40,595 bases of DNA from a bacterium. GTDB lineage: Bacteria; Bacillota; Bacilli; Lactobacillales; Streptococcaceae. Positions 8,977 to 18,130 of this stretch are shown here, in pieces (positions within the stretch are counted from its first letter, which is position 1; each line of letters begins with the position of its first letter). The translations under genes were made by a program, and so were the position numbers. The notes below the pieces were generated by a model. It saw only the letters and a list, made by a program, of their open reading frames with translations. It did no database searches and was not told where the DNA came from. The stretch covers positions 1-40,595 of the forward strand of contig CAJNBY010000016.1 of assembly GCA_905221125.1 (NCBI GenBank), in the 5' to 3' direction.

Positions 8977-11343
8977 CTATTTTCCGAAAATCTCTTTGAG
9001 ATCTGTTTCTGTAATCCCAATCATGGCTGGGATGCTGTCCCAGTTTTCTTCGGTTAAGATGTAGGATTGTTCAGAGTCAGTTAATGTGGCAGTTTCGGAA
9101 ATATCTTGTGTATTTTCTTCAACATTTTCAATTAAATCGCTGAAGCGTTCAATTAGATAGGTTTTTCGGGCAGTTCCGATGTGCTGTGTAGCATAGTCGA
9201 AGGCCTGTAATTCGCCTAGTAAGATGAGTTTGCTTTTGGCGCGTGTAATGGCGGTATAGATGAGATTTCGCTCCAGCATACGCCTACTAGCACTGGTGAT
9301 AGGCAGGATGACAACAGGGAACTCACTTCCCTGAGACTTATGGATACTCATGGCATAGGCGAGTCGAATCTTGTACCATTCGTTACGTGGGTAAGAGACC
9401 TCATTTCCATCAAAATTAATGACAATCTCGTCTTGTTTCGATTCGGTGTATTTACCTGGAATCAGGTCTGTGATGGCACCCAAATCTCCGTTAAAGACAT
9501 TGATTTCAGCATCGTTGACTAAATGAATGACCTTGTCGCCCTTACGATAGTGGCACTGGGGAGCTTCAAAACTGAGTTGATCTTTTTGCGGTGGGTTCAG
9601 GAGGTCTTGCATGAGCTGGTTGATGGCATCAATCCCTGCTGTTCCTCGGTACATGGGAGCCAGAACTTGGATATCACGGGCAGGGATACCGCTTCTGAGG
9701 GCGGCACCTAAGATCTTTTCAATGGTAGCAGGAATATGACCACTAGCAATTTCAAAGTAGGAACGGTCTGCTTTTTTCTGGGTGAAATCAGCTGGCAAGA
9801 TACCCTGTCGAATCTGACTAGCTAGAGTAACGATAGTTGATTCTTCGCTTTGCCGGTAGATTTTTTCCAAGCGGGTCTGAGGAATCAAAGGGATATGAAG
9901 CAGATCCGCTAGAACTTGGCCAGGACTGACAGAAGGTAGCTGGTCGCTGTCACCCACGATGAGAATTTTACTGTTAGAAGAGATGTTGGAGAAGAGTTGG
10001 TTGGCCAGCCAAGTGTCCACCATGGAGAATTCATCCACGATAATAAAGTCAGCATCTAGATAATCTTCCAGATGGCTGGTATCATCGTCGCCTGTCATTC
10101 CCAAATGGCGGTGTATGGTCGCACTAGGCAAACCTGTCAATTCGTTCATGCGCCGAGCTGCTCGACCAGTTGGAGCGGCAAGAAGAATCGGCAGGTTGCT
10201 TTTTTTCCTGAGGTCAAGTCCTTCTAAAAGGGCGTAGACAGCGATAATCCCATTGATAACAGTTGTTTTACCAGTACCAGGCCCACCTGTCAGGATAAAG
10301 ACCTTGTTCTGGATAGCATCACAGATCGCCTGTTTTTGAATGCTATCATACTCAATTCCCAGTTCTTGCTCGACAGTAGTGATATGCTTTTGAATAGTTT
10401 CTAAATCTTGACTCTTCTGTTTTCCTTTTTCAAGGATACGAATCAAGTGACTGCGGATCCCTTCCTCCGCGAAAAAGAGACTATTGTCAAAGATTTTGGT
10501 ATCAATTTGCTGAACCTTGTCTTCTTCGATTAGGTAGGAGAGTTCTTGGGCCACTTGGCTGGGGTCCAGTTCCACGGGACGGGAAGACTCAAGGAGAGTG
10601 AGGGTTTGTTCTAGCAAATCCCGTGCTTCAACATAGGTGTCCCCTGTTTCCATACAGGCCTGAAAAAGACTATGAACTAGACCGGCACGGAAGCGTTCAG
10701 GAGCCTGACTTTCGATGCCTAGTTCCTCCGCTAGTTGGTCAGCAATGGTAAAGCCCAAACCCTTGATATCCTCAACCAACTGGTAGGGATAATTTTCAAC
10801 CACATCAAGGGTTTCTTCCTTGTAAAAGTCTTGAATCTGAAAGGCTAATTTATTGGGAATGCCGTAGTTGGCTAGTTTTGCTAAAACCATCTCGGTTCCG
10901 TAGTTGAGACGAAGAGTGGACACGAAAGCCTCACGATTTTTGGCAGAGAGTCCTGCGATGCCTTCTAGCTTTTCTGGGTGTTGCAGAATCTCGTCAATGG
11001 TATTGTCGCCATAGGTATCCACGATTTTCTGAGCTGTCTTGAGACCAATTCCCTTGAAATGGCTACTTGAAAAGTACTTAACCAAGCCCTTGCTAGTTGG
11101 TTTTGCACGTTCATAACGGCTGATTTGCAGTTGTTCCCCATACTTGGAGTGCTGGACAATTTGCCCCCAAAAAGTGTAGTCTTCGCCCTCAATTACATCA
11201 GCCATGGTGCCGGTGACAATGATTTCAAAATCATCAAAATCTTCTGCGTCTGTATCTTCGATTTCTAGGAGGAGGATGCGATAAAAATTGCTGGGATTTT
11301 CAAAAATAATCCGTTCAATGGTTCCTGAAAAATAAACTTCCAT
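8977..11343 (-). CDS. recD2: RecD2 superfamily 1 DNA helicase
   Basis: RecD-like 5'-3' helicase found in bacteria that lack RecBCD; it acts in DNA repair and replication-fork maintenance. From the start chosen here it has 788 residues. It has an N-terminal OB-like region, a helix-hairpin-helix region (FKGIGLKTAQKIV and GLGFTIADQLAEELGI), then the helicase core: Walker A GGPGTGKTT at about 353-361, Walker B FIIVDEFSMVD, VGDSDQLPSVSPGQ, and the C-terminal MSIHKSQGSEF and YTAITRAKSK motifs. An ATG five codons further upstream is possible, but AAAGGA lies between the two and at the right distance for the start at 11343. A possible TATAAT lies about 35 bases upstream. Confidence 0.95.
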   Translation of the reverse strand: MEVYFSGTIERIIFENPSNFYRILLLEIEDTDAEDFDDFEIIVTGTMADVIEGEDYTFWGQIVQHSKYGEQLQISRYERAKPTSKGLVKYFSSSHFKGIGLKTAQKIVDTYGDNTIDEILQHPEKLEGIAGLSAKNREAFVSTLRLNYGTEMVLAKLANYGIPNKLAFQIQDFYKEETLDVVENYPYQLVEDIKGLGFTIADQLAEELGIESQAPERFRAGLVHSLFQACMETGDTYVEARDLLEQTLTLLESSRPVELDPSQVAQELSYLIEEDKVQQIDTKIFDNSLFFAEEGIRSHLIRILEKGKQKSQDLETIQKHITTVEQELGIEYDSIQKQAICDAIQNKVFILTGGPGTGKTTVINGIIAVYALLEGLDLRKKSNLPILLAAPTGRAARRMNELTGLPSATIHRHLGMTGDDDTSHLEDYLDADFIIVDEFSMVDTWLANQLFSNISSNSKILIVGDSDQLPSVSPGQVLADLLHIPLIPQTRLEKIYRQSEESTIVTLASQIRQGILPADFTQKKADRSYFEIASGHIPATIEKILGAALRSGIPARDIQVLAPMYRGTAGIDAINQLMQDLLNPPQKDQLSFEAPQCHYRKGDKVIHLVNDAEINVFNGDLGAITDLIPGKYTESKQDEIVINFDGNEVSYPRNEWYKIRLAYAMSIHKSQGSEFPVVILPITSASRRMLERNLIYTAITRAKSKLILLGELQAFDYATQHIGTARKTYLIERFSDLIENVEENTQDISETATLTDSEQSYILTEENWDSIPAMIGITETDLKEIFGK

Positions 11344-11423
11344 AAAATTCCTTTGCATGAATAGGTGAGAGTTTGGGATATTTTTATTATAGTCAATAAA
11401 TGATCACTTCTCACGATAGAAGA

Positions 11424-11454
11424 AGAGGCTGAGATTGGTGATTCTCGGCCTCTT
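11424..11454 (-). terminator. Hairpin after lepB
   Basis: AAGAGGC (11424-11430) pairs with GCCTCTT (11448-11454), with imperfect inner pairing. In the minus direction it is followed only by a mixed C/T stretch rather than a clean T-run, so termination strength is uncertain. It separates rnhC-lepB from recD2. Confidence 0.5.
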
Positions 11455-11461
11455 AGATTTC

Positions 11462-12076
11462 TTAAAATGTTCCGATACGGGTGATTGGCCAGAAGCGGAA
11501 TTTAGCTTCCCCTGTGATATCTTTTGCTTTAAAGGTACCTACGTGGCGGCTGTCGCTCGAAACCAAGCGGTCATCTCCGAGGAGAAGGTATTCTCCTTCT
11601 GGAACTGTAAAGCTAAAGTTGGTATTGTAGTTGACATCAACTGTGAAGGCTTGAGCTTTTTGAGCGATACTTCTAAAGAAAGTTCCTTTATTTCCCTCAA
11701 ATCCCTTGCCTGAGTAGGTGCTTTGGAGTTTGTCGTCCTTAAAGCGTTTGATGTAATCAGCTAGGTAAGGTTCATCTGTTTCTTTGTCATTGATGTAAAG
11801 TTTATCGTTTTCGTAACGGATGGTGTCGCCAGGCATTCCAATAACGCGCTTGACGATGTCCTTATTGCCATCTTCCTCATGGGCAACCACGATATCAAAA
11901 CGGTCAATAGGAAGGTGCTTAACAACAAAGAGGATTTCGCCATCCGCTAGGGTAGGATCCATGGAATGGCCTTCTACACGGACATTACTCCAAAAAAAGA
12001 TACGGCTTAAAGCTAGTAATGACAGAATCAGGAGGAACAATCCCCACTCTTTTAGGAAATTTTTAAATGAATTCAT
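11462..12076 (-). CDS. lepB: Signal peptidase I
   Basis: Membrane-bound serine protease that removes signal peptides from exported proteins; in this window the choline-binding protein and the YSIRK adhesin would be substrates. The protein has 204 residues. It has one N-terminal membrane helix (about 10-29), then the catalytic Ser38 in VRVEGHSMDPTL and general-base Lys76 in DIVKRVIGMPGD, exactly the Ser/Lys pair described for the pneumococcal enzyme. A later GDDRLVSSDSRHVG box is also typical. The start is preceded by AAAGG. It lies 3 bases after rnhC on the same strand, so the two are co-transcribed. Confidence 0.97.
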   Translation of the reverse strand: MNSFKNFLKEWGLFLLILSLLALSRIFFWSNVRVEGHSMDPTLADGEILFVVKHLPIDRFDIVVAHEEDGNKDIVKRVIGMPGDTIRYENDKLYINDKETDEPYLADYIKRFKDDKLQSTYSGKGFEGNKGTFFRSIAQKAQAFTVDVNYNTNFSFTVPEGEYLLLGDDRLVSSDSRHVGTFKAKDITGEAKFRFWPITRIGTF

Positions 12077-12079
12077 AAT

Positions 12080-12961
12080 TTACCTTTCTAAGCGTTTTTT
12101 CGCTTTTTCAGTATTTTTAAAGTGCAGTTTGGCACAGAAGTTGAGTCCCTGCATACCATAGGCTTGCAAAATCTGGCTAGCCACCTTGTCAGAAGCCGTT
12201 CCAGCTCCACTTGGAAGCTGATAGCCCAATTCTCGTCCCAGATTTTCAAGATTTTCCAGAAAGAGATCACGCGCAATGATAGAAGAAACTGCGACAGCCA
12301 AGTATTTGCCCTCGGCCTTTTCTTCTAGGCTGATAGGATTACTGAAACGATTGGCCTCTTGTGCCAAGTACTTGTCATAATTTTTAGCACTGGTAAAGGC
12401 ATCAATCACAATTTTCTCAGGCTGGACACCTTTTTGAAGAAGGAGATAGATAGCCTGATTATGGAGGGCAACCTTAACCGAAACTGCATTGTAGCGGTCG
12501 CCGATGACCTCGTTGTACTTGCTTGGTGAGAGAAGGAGTGCCTGGTGCTGGATTTTTTCCTTGAGAATAGGAGCAATCTGACGAATCTTTTGGTCGGTCA
12601 GAGTCTTGGAATCCCCCACACCGAGTTTTCGCAAGAAGTCATGCTGGTCAGGTGTGACAAAGGAAGCCACAACTGCAAGCCCACCAAAGTAGGAACCATT
12701 TCCAACCTCATCTGTACCAATTAAAGGAAGGTTTTGTCCGCTGGTTTGCTCTACAACTTGATAGCCAAAGAAACTAGCATATTTCTCAGCTCCTTCACCC
12801 TGAAGCAAGACCTTTCCAGAAGTATAGATAGAAACCGTTGCCTGAGGTAGTCTCAAAAAGTAGCGGATATAGGGATTCTTACTAGGAGCCAGACTGGTTT
12901 GATAGTGTTCAAGAAAAGCCTGAATCTCCTTTTCACTTGGTGTGAGTGTTATACTTGTCAT
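12080..12961 (-). CDS. rnhC: Ribonuclease HIII
   Basis: Cuts RNA in RNA-DNA hybrids; type HIII enzymes occur in Firmicutes alongside HII. The protein has 293 residues. The first about 75 residues are the TBP-like substrate-binding domain characteristic of HIII. The catalytic domain starts at [15 protein letters not shown] with metal ligands D84 and E85, and continues with [19 protein letters not shown] and the late [13 protein letters not shown] motif. There is no ribosome site before the ATG. A TACAAT -10 box ends only 7 bases upstream, so the mRNA may be leaderless. Confidence 0.96.
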   Translation of the reverse strand: MTSITLTPSEKEIQAFLEHYQTSLAPSKNPYIRYFLRLPQATVSIYTSGKVLLQGEGAEKYASFFGYQVVEQTSGQNLPLIGTDEVGNGSYFGGLAVVASFVTPDQHDFLRKLGVGDSKTLTDQKIRQIAPILKEKIQHQALLLSPSKYNEVIGDRYNAVSVKVALHNQAIYLLLQKGVQPEKIVIDAFTSAKNYDKYLAQEANRFSNPISLEEKAEGKYLAVAVSSIIARDLFLENLENLGRELGYQLPSGAGTASDKVASQILQAYGMQGLNFCAKLHFKNTEKAKKRLER

Positions 12962-12968
12962 AGTTTCT

Positions 12969-12977
12969 ATTGTACCA
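12969..12977 (-). promoter_or_regulatory. Extended -10 promoter of rnhC-lepB
   Basis: On the minus strand the sequence reads TGGTACAAT, an extended -10 ending at 12969, while the rnhC ATG starts at 12961. The expected start of transcription falls on or within a base or two of the ATG. The -35 is poor (TTTACA is present but 19 bases from the -10). Confidence 0.65.
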
Positions 12978-13001
12978 CAAAAGCAGTAAAATTTGTAAAA
13001 A

Positions 13002-13030
13002 CTGACAAAATTAGCGAATTTTGGTATAAT
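13002..13030 (+). promoter_or_regulatory. Promoter of zapA-cvpA
   Basis: CTGACA (13002-13007), a 17-base spacer and TATAAT (13025-13030), with TG at 13022-13023. The start of transcription should fall near 13037, at the ribosome site AGGTG (13037-13041), giving an untranslated leader of about ten bases. It is divergent from the rnhC promoter about 30 bases away. Confidence 0.85.
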
Positions 13031-13047
13031 ATCGTGAGGTGAATTTT

Positions 13048-13350
13048 ATGGCAAATCTAAATCGATTCAAATTTACATTCGGGAAAAAATCATTAACCTT
13101 GACAACCGAGCATGATAACCTTTTTATGGAGGAAATTGCTAAGGTTGCGACAGAAAAATACCAAGCAATTAAAGAACAAATGCCTAGTGCAGATGATGAA
13201 ACAATAGCTCTTTTGTTGGCAGTCAACTGTTTGTCAACTCAGCTCAGCCGTGAGATTGAATTTGACGATAAGGAGCAAGAATTAGAAGAACTCCGTCACA
13301 AACTCGTGACTTGCAAGCAAGAACAGAGCAAGATTGAGGATTCCTTATGA
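13048..13350 (+). CDS. zapA: ZapA-like cell division protein
   Basis: Small protein of 100 residues related to ZapA, which bundles FtsZ filaments at the division ring. The N-terminal part (ANLNRFKFTFGKKSLTLTTEHD) matches the ZapA head domain, followed by LFMEEIAKVATEKYQ. The C-terminal half is a long charged coiled coil (about 55-98), as in ZapA dimers. A GTG three codons upstream is in frame, but AGGTG at 13037-13041 is spaced correctly for the ATG at 13048. The gene overlaps cvpA by 4 bases (ATGA). Family assignment is good; function in streptococci is inferred. Confidence 0.85.
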   Translation: MANLNRFKFTFGKKSLTLTTEHDNLFMEEIAKVATEKYQAIKEQMPSADDETIALLLAVNCLSTQLSREIEFDDKEQELEELRHKLVTCKQEQSKIEDSL

Positions 13351-13895
13351 TTTCACTCCTTCTTCTATTGGTCTTGGCTTGGGGATTTTATATCGGCTAT
13401 CGGAGAGGCCTTCTCTTACAGGTCTATTACCTGATTGCAGCCATGGCATCGGCTTTTATGGCTGGTCAGTTTTACAAGGGGCTGGGAGAACAATTCCATT
13501 TATTGCTCCCTTATGCAAACCCGCAGGAAGGTCAGGGAACTTTCTTCTTTCCATCGGATCAACTTTTCCAGTTGGATAAGGTCTTTTACGCAGGTATCGG
13601 CTACTTGTTGGTATTTGGGATTGTCTATAGCATCGGTCGTTTGCTTGGTCTCTTGTTACACTTGATTCCTAGTAAAAAATTGGGTGGCAAGTTGTTCCAA
13701 GTTTCAGCAGGTATCTTGTCCATGTTGGTGACCTTATTTGTCTTGCAAATGGCCTTGACCATCTTGGCGACCATTCCCTTGGCAGCTATACAAAATCCTC
13801 TTGAAAAGAGTATCGTCGCAAAACACATCATCCAGAGCATACCAGTAACAACTAGTTGGCTTAAACAAATCTGGGTGACAAATTTAATCGGATAA
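13347..13895 (+). CDS. cvpA: CvpA-family membrane protein
   Basis: Integral membrane protein of 182 residues with a CvpA-family domain, named after the E. coli protein needed for colicin V production; its role in streptococci is not known. Four hydrophobic segments are visible: about 1-20, 24-44, 80-102 and 117-140. The N-terminal LLLLLVLAWGFYIGYRRGLLLQ is characteristic of the family. It is the second gene after zapA, with overlapping ATGA. The pair zapA-cvpA-mutS2 is a common Firmicute arrangement. The stop codon is followed immediately by a terminator. Confidence 0.88.
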   Translation: MISLLLLLVLAWGFYIGYRRGLLLQVYYLIAAMASAFMAGQFYKGLGEQFHLLLPYANPQEGQGTFFFPSDQLFQLDKVFYAGIGYLLVFGIVYSIGRLLGLLLHLIPSKKLGGKLFQVSAGILSMLVTLFVLQMALTILATIPLAAIQNPLEKSIVAKHIIQSIPVTTSWLKQIWVTNLIG

Positions 13896-13926
13896 AAAGG
13901 GCAGGAATTTTCCTAGCCCTTTGTTT
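13896..13926 (+). terminator. Intrinsic terminator after cvpA
   Basis: AAAGGGC-AGGA pairs with TCCT-A-GCCCTTT (13896-13922) with one bulged base, followed by GTTT. It starts right after the cvpA stop. Confidence 0.85.
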
Positions 13927-13997
13927 ACAGATTGACTAGAATCTATCAGAATGTAAAAAGCTAATACACCTAGATATTCAAAGACAAGGAAATAAAG

Positions 13998-16334
13998 ATG
14001 AATAAGAAAATATTAGAAACATTAGAGTTCAATAAGGTTAAGGCCTTGTTTGAACCTCATTTGTTGACCGAGCAGGGCTTGGAGCAATTGAGACAGCTGG
14101 CTCCGACTGCCAAAGCAGATAAAATCAAACAGGCTTTTGCTGAGATGAAGGAAATGCAGGCTCTCTTTGTCGAGCAACCGCATTTTACCATTCTCGCAAC
14201 TAAGGAAATCGCAGGAGTTTGCAAGCGTTTGGAGATGGGGGCGGACCTCAATATCGAGGAGTTCCTACTCTTGAAGCGCGTGCTTCTTTCTAGCAGAGAA
14301 CTGCAAAGTTTTTATGCCAATCTGGAAAATGTCAGTTTGGAAGAGTTAGCTCTCTGGTTTGAGAAATTACATGATTTTCCGCAATTACAAGGAAATCTCC
14401 AAGCCTTTAATGATGCAGGTTTCATTGAAAATTTTGCCAGTGAAGAATTGGCGCGAATCCGTCGAAAAATCCATGATAGCGAGAGTCAGGTACGTGATGT
14501 TTTACAGGACCTGCTCAAGCAAAAAGCGCAGATGTTGACAGAAGGGATTGTTGCCAGCAGAAATGGGCGTCAGGTTTTACCAGTCAAAAACACCTACCGC
14601 AATAAGATTGCAGGTGTTGTTCATGATATTTCTGCCAGTGGAAACACCGTTTATATCGAACCCCGTGAGGTGGTCAAACTGAGCGAAAAAATTGCCAGTC
14701 TGCGAGCAGATGAGCGTTATGAAATGCTTCGCATTCTCCAAGAAATTTCTGAGCGTGTTCGCCCTCATGCGGCTGAGATTGCTAATGATGCTTGGATTAT
14801 CGGTCATCTAGACTTGATTCGTGCCAAGGTTCGCTTTATCCAAGAGAGGCAAGCAGTTGTCCCTCAGTTGTCAGAAAATCAGGAGATTCAACTGCTCCAT
14901 GTCTGCCATCCTTTGGTCAAAAATGCTGTCGCAAATGATGTCCATTTTGGCCAAGATTTAACAGCTATTGTCATTACGGGTCCCAATACAGGTGGTAAGA
15001 CCATCATGCTCAAAACTCTGGGCTTGACACAGGTTATGGCTCAGTCAGGATTGCCGATTTTAGCAGACAAGGGAAGTCGTGTTGGTATTTTTGAAGAAAT
15101 CTTTGCCGATATTGGAGATGAGCAATCTATTGAACAGAGCTTGTCTACCTTCTCTAGCCACATGACCAATATCGTGGATATTCTTGGCAAGGTCAATCAA
15201 CATTCACTCTTACTCTTGGATGAGTTGGGGGCTGGTACAGACCCTCAAGAAGGAGCCGCCCTTGCCATGGCTATTCTGGAGGACCTTCGCTTGCGTCAAG
15301 TCAAGACCATGGCCACCACACACTATCCGGAACTCAAGGCCTACGGTATTGAGACAGCCTTTGTGCAAAACGCCAGCATGGAGTTTGATACTGCGACTCT
15401 TCGCCCGACTTATCGCTTTATGCAGGGGGTGCCTGGCCGAAGCAACGCCTTTGAAATTGCCAAACGTCTAGGTCTATCTGAAGTTATCGTAGGGGATGCT
15501 AGCCAGCAGGTTGATCGGGACAATGATGTCAACCGGATTATTGAGCAACTGGAAGAGCAGACACTGGAAAGTCGCAAACGCTTGGACAATATCCGTGAGG
15601 TGGAGCAAGAAAATCTCAAGATGAACCGAGCGCTCAAAAAACTCTACAACGAGCTCAATCGTGAAAAGGAAACGGAGCTTAATAAGGCGCGTGAACAGGC
15701 TGCTGAGATTGTGGACATGGCTCTCAGTGAAAGTGACCAGATTCTCAAGAATCTCCATAGTAAATCTCAACTCAAACCCCATGAAATCATTGAAGCCAAG
15801 GCCAAGTTGAAGAAATTGGCTCCTGAAAAAGTGGACTTGTCTAAAAACAAGGTCCTTCAAAAGGCCAAGAAAAAACGAGCTCCCAAGGTGGGAGATGATA
15901 TCGTGGTTCTCAGTTATGGACAGCGTGGTACCTTGACCAGTCAACTCAAGGATGGCCGCTGGGAAGCCCAAGTTGGTTTGATTAAGATGACCTTGGAAGA
16001 AAAAGAATTTGACCTCGTTCAAGCCCAGCAAGAAAAGCAAGTCAAGAAGAAACAGGTCAATGTCGTGAAACGAACTTCTGGCCGAGGCCCACAAGCCAGA
16101 CTGGATCTTCGAGGCAAACGTTATGAAGAGGCTATGAATGAGCTAGATGCCTTTATCGACCAAGCCTTGTTTAACAATATGGCCCAAGTTGATATCATCC
16201 ATGGTATCGGAACAGGTGTCATCCGTGAAGGTGTCACCAAATACCTACAAAGAAACAAACATGTTAAGAGTTTCGGCTATGCTCCACAAAATGCTGGAGG
16301 CAGTGGTGCGACTATTGTGACTTTTAAAGGATAG
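13998..16334 (+). CDS. mutS2: MutS2 endonuclease/ATPase
   Basis: MutS-family ATPase of 778 residues that lacks the mismatch-recognition domain. In Firmicutes MutS2 suppresses recombination and rescues collided ribosomes. The core carries Walker A GPNTGGKT at 328-335, Walker [16 protein letters not shown], and the ABC-type signature around [10 protein letters not shown] long coiled coil follows (about 515-600), then a KOW-like segment and the C-terminal Smr nuclease domain at about 702-778, with LDLRGKR at 702 and HGIGTG at 735. An AAGGAAAT site precedes the ATG. A weak TTGACT lies upstream without a convincing -10. It could partly be read from zapA-cvpA. Confidence 0.97.
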   Translation: MNKKILETLEFNKVKALFEPHLLTEQGLEQLRQLAPTAKADKIKQAFAEMKEMQALFVEQPHFTILATKEIAGVCKRLEMGADLNIEEFLLLKRVLLSSRELQSFYANLENVSLEELALWFEKLHDFPQLQGNLQAFNDAGFIENFASEELARIRRKIHDSESQVRDVLQDLLKQKAQMLTEGIVASRNGRQVLPVKNTYRNKIAGVVHDISASGNTVYIEPREVVKLSEKIASLRADERYEMLRILQEISERVRPHAAEIANDAWIIGHLDLIRAKVRFIQERQAVVPQLSENQEIQLLHVCHPLVKNAVANDVHFGQDLTAIVITGPNTGGKTIMLKTLGLTQVMAQSGLPILADKGSRVGIFEEIFADIGDEQSIEQSLSTFSSHMTNIVDILGKVNQHSLLLLDELGAGTDPQEGAALAMAILEDLRLRQVKTMATTHYPELKAYGIETAFVQNASMEFDTATLRPTYRFMQGVPGRSNAFEIAKRLGLSEVIVGDASQQVDRDNDVNRIIEQLEEQTLESRKRLDNIREVEQENLKMNRALKKLYNELNREKETELNKAREQAAEIVDMALSESDQILKNLHSKSQLKPHEIIEAKAKLKKLAPEKVDLSKNKVLQKAKKKRAPKVGDDIVVLSYGQRGTLTSQLKDGRWEAQVGLIKMTLEEKEFDLVQAQQEKQVKKKQVNVVKRTSGRGPQARLDLRGKRYEEAMNELDAFIDQALFNNMAQVDIIHGIGTGVIREGVTKYLQRNKHVKSFGYAPQNAGGSGATIVTFKG

Positions 16335-16392
16335 AAGTATTCCGGGATTTACACAGTAAAAACTGTTGAATTAAGTTTTACTAATAAACACA

Positions 16393-16421
16393 TTGACAAA
16401 AGCCAACATTTTTTGTAAAAT
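16393..16421 (+). promoter_or_regulatory. Promoter of the glycine riboswitch-symporter unit
   Basis: TTGACA (16393-16398), a 17-base spacer and TAAAAT (16416-16421). Transcription would start near 16428 and give a leader of about 250 bases before the symporter ATG. Confidence 0.85.
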
Positions 16422-16464
16422 AAGAATCAATTAAATACCAACACCGAATGAAGTTTAATAGAAG

Positions 16465-16584
16465 TGGAGAATCGTTTGATTTTCCATGACTGTAAATGGA
16501 CGGAACTCTGGAGAGACCGTAAAGGCACCGAAGGGGCAAGGCAGGTAACTGCTCAAACTCTCAGGTAAAAGGACAGAGCTAGGA
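16465..16584 (+). ncRNA. Glycine riboswitch (single aptamer)
   Basis: The aptamer core from about 16495 shows the family-defining blocks GGACGGAACTCTGGAGAGACC, then GGCACCGAAGGGGCAAG, a variable stem, and CTCAAACTCTCAGGTAAAAGGACAGAGC in part. Only one full aptamer is present. A 9-bp hairpin (TGGAGAATC at 16465-16473 with GATTTTCCA at 16478-16486) lies just before it and may be the reduced partner aptamer of a singlet. The downstream gene is an AGCS amino-acid symporter, a usual target. In Streptococcus pyogenes the equivalent switch turns expression off when glycine binds, and the terminator here fits that. Confidence 0.95.
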
Positions 16585-16617
16585 TAGACCGCTTTTTAGC
16601 ATTTATCTAAGCATTCC

Positions 16618-16651
16618 AGAGTACATGTATCTTACATGTGCTCTTTCTTTT
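16618..16651 (+). terminator. Riboswitch expression-platform terminator
   Basis: AGAGTACATGTA (16618-16629) pairs with TACATGTGCTCT (16633-16644) with one G-T wobble and a 3-base loop, followed by TTCTTTT. It stands between the aptamer and the symporter ribosome site, the position of a transcription-attenuating terminator. Confidence 0.88.
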
Positions 16652-16676
16652 GGGGTTGAAAAGATAGGAGAATAGA

Positions 16677-17999
16677 ATGTTAGAATTGCTTAAATCAATC
16701 GATGCTTTTGCTTGGGGTCCTCCCCTCTTGATTTTATTGGTCGGAACAGGGATTTATCTCACTGCTCGTCTAGGACTTTTGCAGGTTTTGCGTTTGCCTA
16801 AGGCCTTTCAACTTATTTTTATCAAGGATAAGGGGCATGGTGATGTATCTAGTTTTGCGGCACTGTGTACGGCCCTCGCAGCGACAGTTGGTACGGGAAA
16901 TATTATCGGGGTGGCGACGGCTATCAAGGTCGGTGGACCAGGAGCTCTCTTTTGGATGTGGATGGCGGCTTTCTTTGGAATGGCAACCAAGTATGCGGAA
17001 GGTTTATTAGCTATTAAATACAGGACTAAAGACGATAACGGTGCTGTTGCAGGAGGTCCAATGCACTATATTCTTCTAGGGATGGGAGAAAAGTGGCGAC
17101 CACTTGCTATCTTCTTTGCTATCGCAGGTGTCTTAGTAGCTTTGTTGGGAATCGGAACCTTCACCCAAGTAAACTCGATTACAGAATCTATCCAAAATAC
17201 AACGACTATTTCGCCAGCTATCACGGCTCTCGTTTTGTCTGTATTAGTAGCGATTGCAGTCTTTGGCGGACTCAAGTCTATTTCCAAGGTGTCAACAGCT
17301 GTTGTTCCTTTTATGGCTATCATTTATATTTTGGGAACTCTTACAGTTATTTTCTTTAATATCGGGGAACTCCCAGCTACAATCGCTTTAATATTGACAT
17401 CAGCCTTTAGTCCTGTTGCTGCGGTAGGTGGCTTTGCCGGTGCAAGCATTCGAATGGCTATTCAAAATGGTGTGGCGCGTGGTGTCTTCTCAAACGAGTC
17501 TGGTTTGGGTTCTGCTCCCATTGCAGCAGCTGCTGCTAAGACAAATGAACCGGTAGAGCAAGGCTTGATTTCCATGACAGGAACCTTTATTGATACCCTC
17601 ATTATCTGTACGCTGACTGGATTGACCATCTTGGTAACTGGGGTTTGGAGTGGTGATTTGAATGGGGTTGCCTTGACTCAGTCAGCCTTCTCAACAGTCT
17701 TTTCACACTTTGGGCCTGCCCTCTTGACCATCTTCCTTGTGCTCTTTGCCTTCACGACAATTTTAGGTTGGAACTATTATGGAGAGCGCTGTTTCGAGTT
17801 CCTCTTTGGTGTTCGTTTTATCTGGCTTTACCGTGTGGTCTTTGTGCTCATGGTCTTGTTGGGAGGTTTTATCGAGTTGGATATGGTTTGGATTATCGCA
17901 GATATCGTTAACGCCTTGATGGCTCTACCAAACTTGATTGCCCTATTGGTCTTGTCACCAGTCGTTATCGCTGAGACTAAAAAGTATTTTGATAAATAA
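16677..17999 (+). CDS. Sodium:alanine/glycine symporter (AGCS family)
   Basis: Membrane carrier of 440 residues that imports alanine or glycine with sodium. About ten to eleven hydrophobic helices run through the protein. The conserved AGCS segments are clear: TALAATVGTGNIIGVATAIKVGGPGALFWMW at about 64-93 in part, KYAEGLLAIKYR, GGPMHYI, and the late NGVARGVFSNESGLGSAPIAAAAAKT motif. The upstream glycine riboswitch points to glycine (possibly with alanine) as the physiological substrate. The ATG has ATAGGAG upstream. Monocistronic, with its own terminator. Confidence 0.95.
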   Translation: MLELLKSIDAFAWGPPLLILLVGTGIYLTARLGLLQVLRLPKAFQLIFIKDKGHGDVSSFAALCTALAATVGTGNIIGVATAIKVGGPGALFWMWMAAFFGMATKYAEGLLAIKYRTKDDNGAVAGGPMHYILLGMGEKWRPLAIFFAIAGVLVALLGIGTFTQVNSITESIQNTTTISPAITALVLSVLVAIAVFGGLKSISKVSTAVVPFMAIIYILGTLTVIFFNIGELPATIALILTSAFSPVAAVGGFAGASIRMAIQNGVARGVFSNESGLGSAPIAAAAAKTNEPVEQGLISMTGTFIDTLIICTLTGLTILVTGVWSGDLNGVALTQSAFSTVFSHFGPALLTIFLVLFAFTTILGWNYYGERCFEFLFGVRFIWLYRVVFVLMVLLGGFIELDMVWIIADIVNALMALPNLIALLVLSPVVIAETKKYFDK

Positions 18000-18002
18000 T
18001 GA

Positions 18003-18027
18003 AATCACACAGCTCGTGTGATTTTTT
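18003..18027 (+). terminator. Intrinsic terminator after the symporter
   Basis: AATCACAC (18003-18010) pairs with GTGTGATT (18016-18023) across a 5-base loop, then T-run. Confidence 0.9.
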
Positions 18028-18130
18028 GCTTTCATAAAAAATTTCTATCAGTGCAATTTAAAATATATATTATGCAAGGTATAGAATCTGTGATAGACTA
18101 GGTTTCAACAAAATGAAAAGAGGTTTTATG

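Noticed and set aside
15474..16094. Long minus-strand open frame (206 codons) inside mutS2
   Set aside because: Antisense shadow of the mutS2 coiled-coil region; no ribosome site and a low-complexity Phe/Leu-rich product, as expected from reading Glu/Lys codons backwards.
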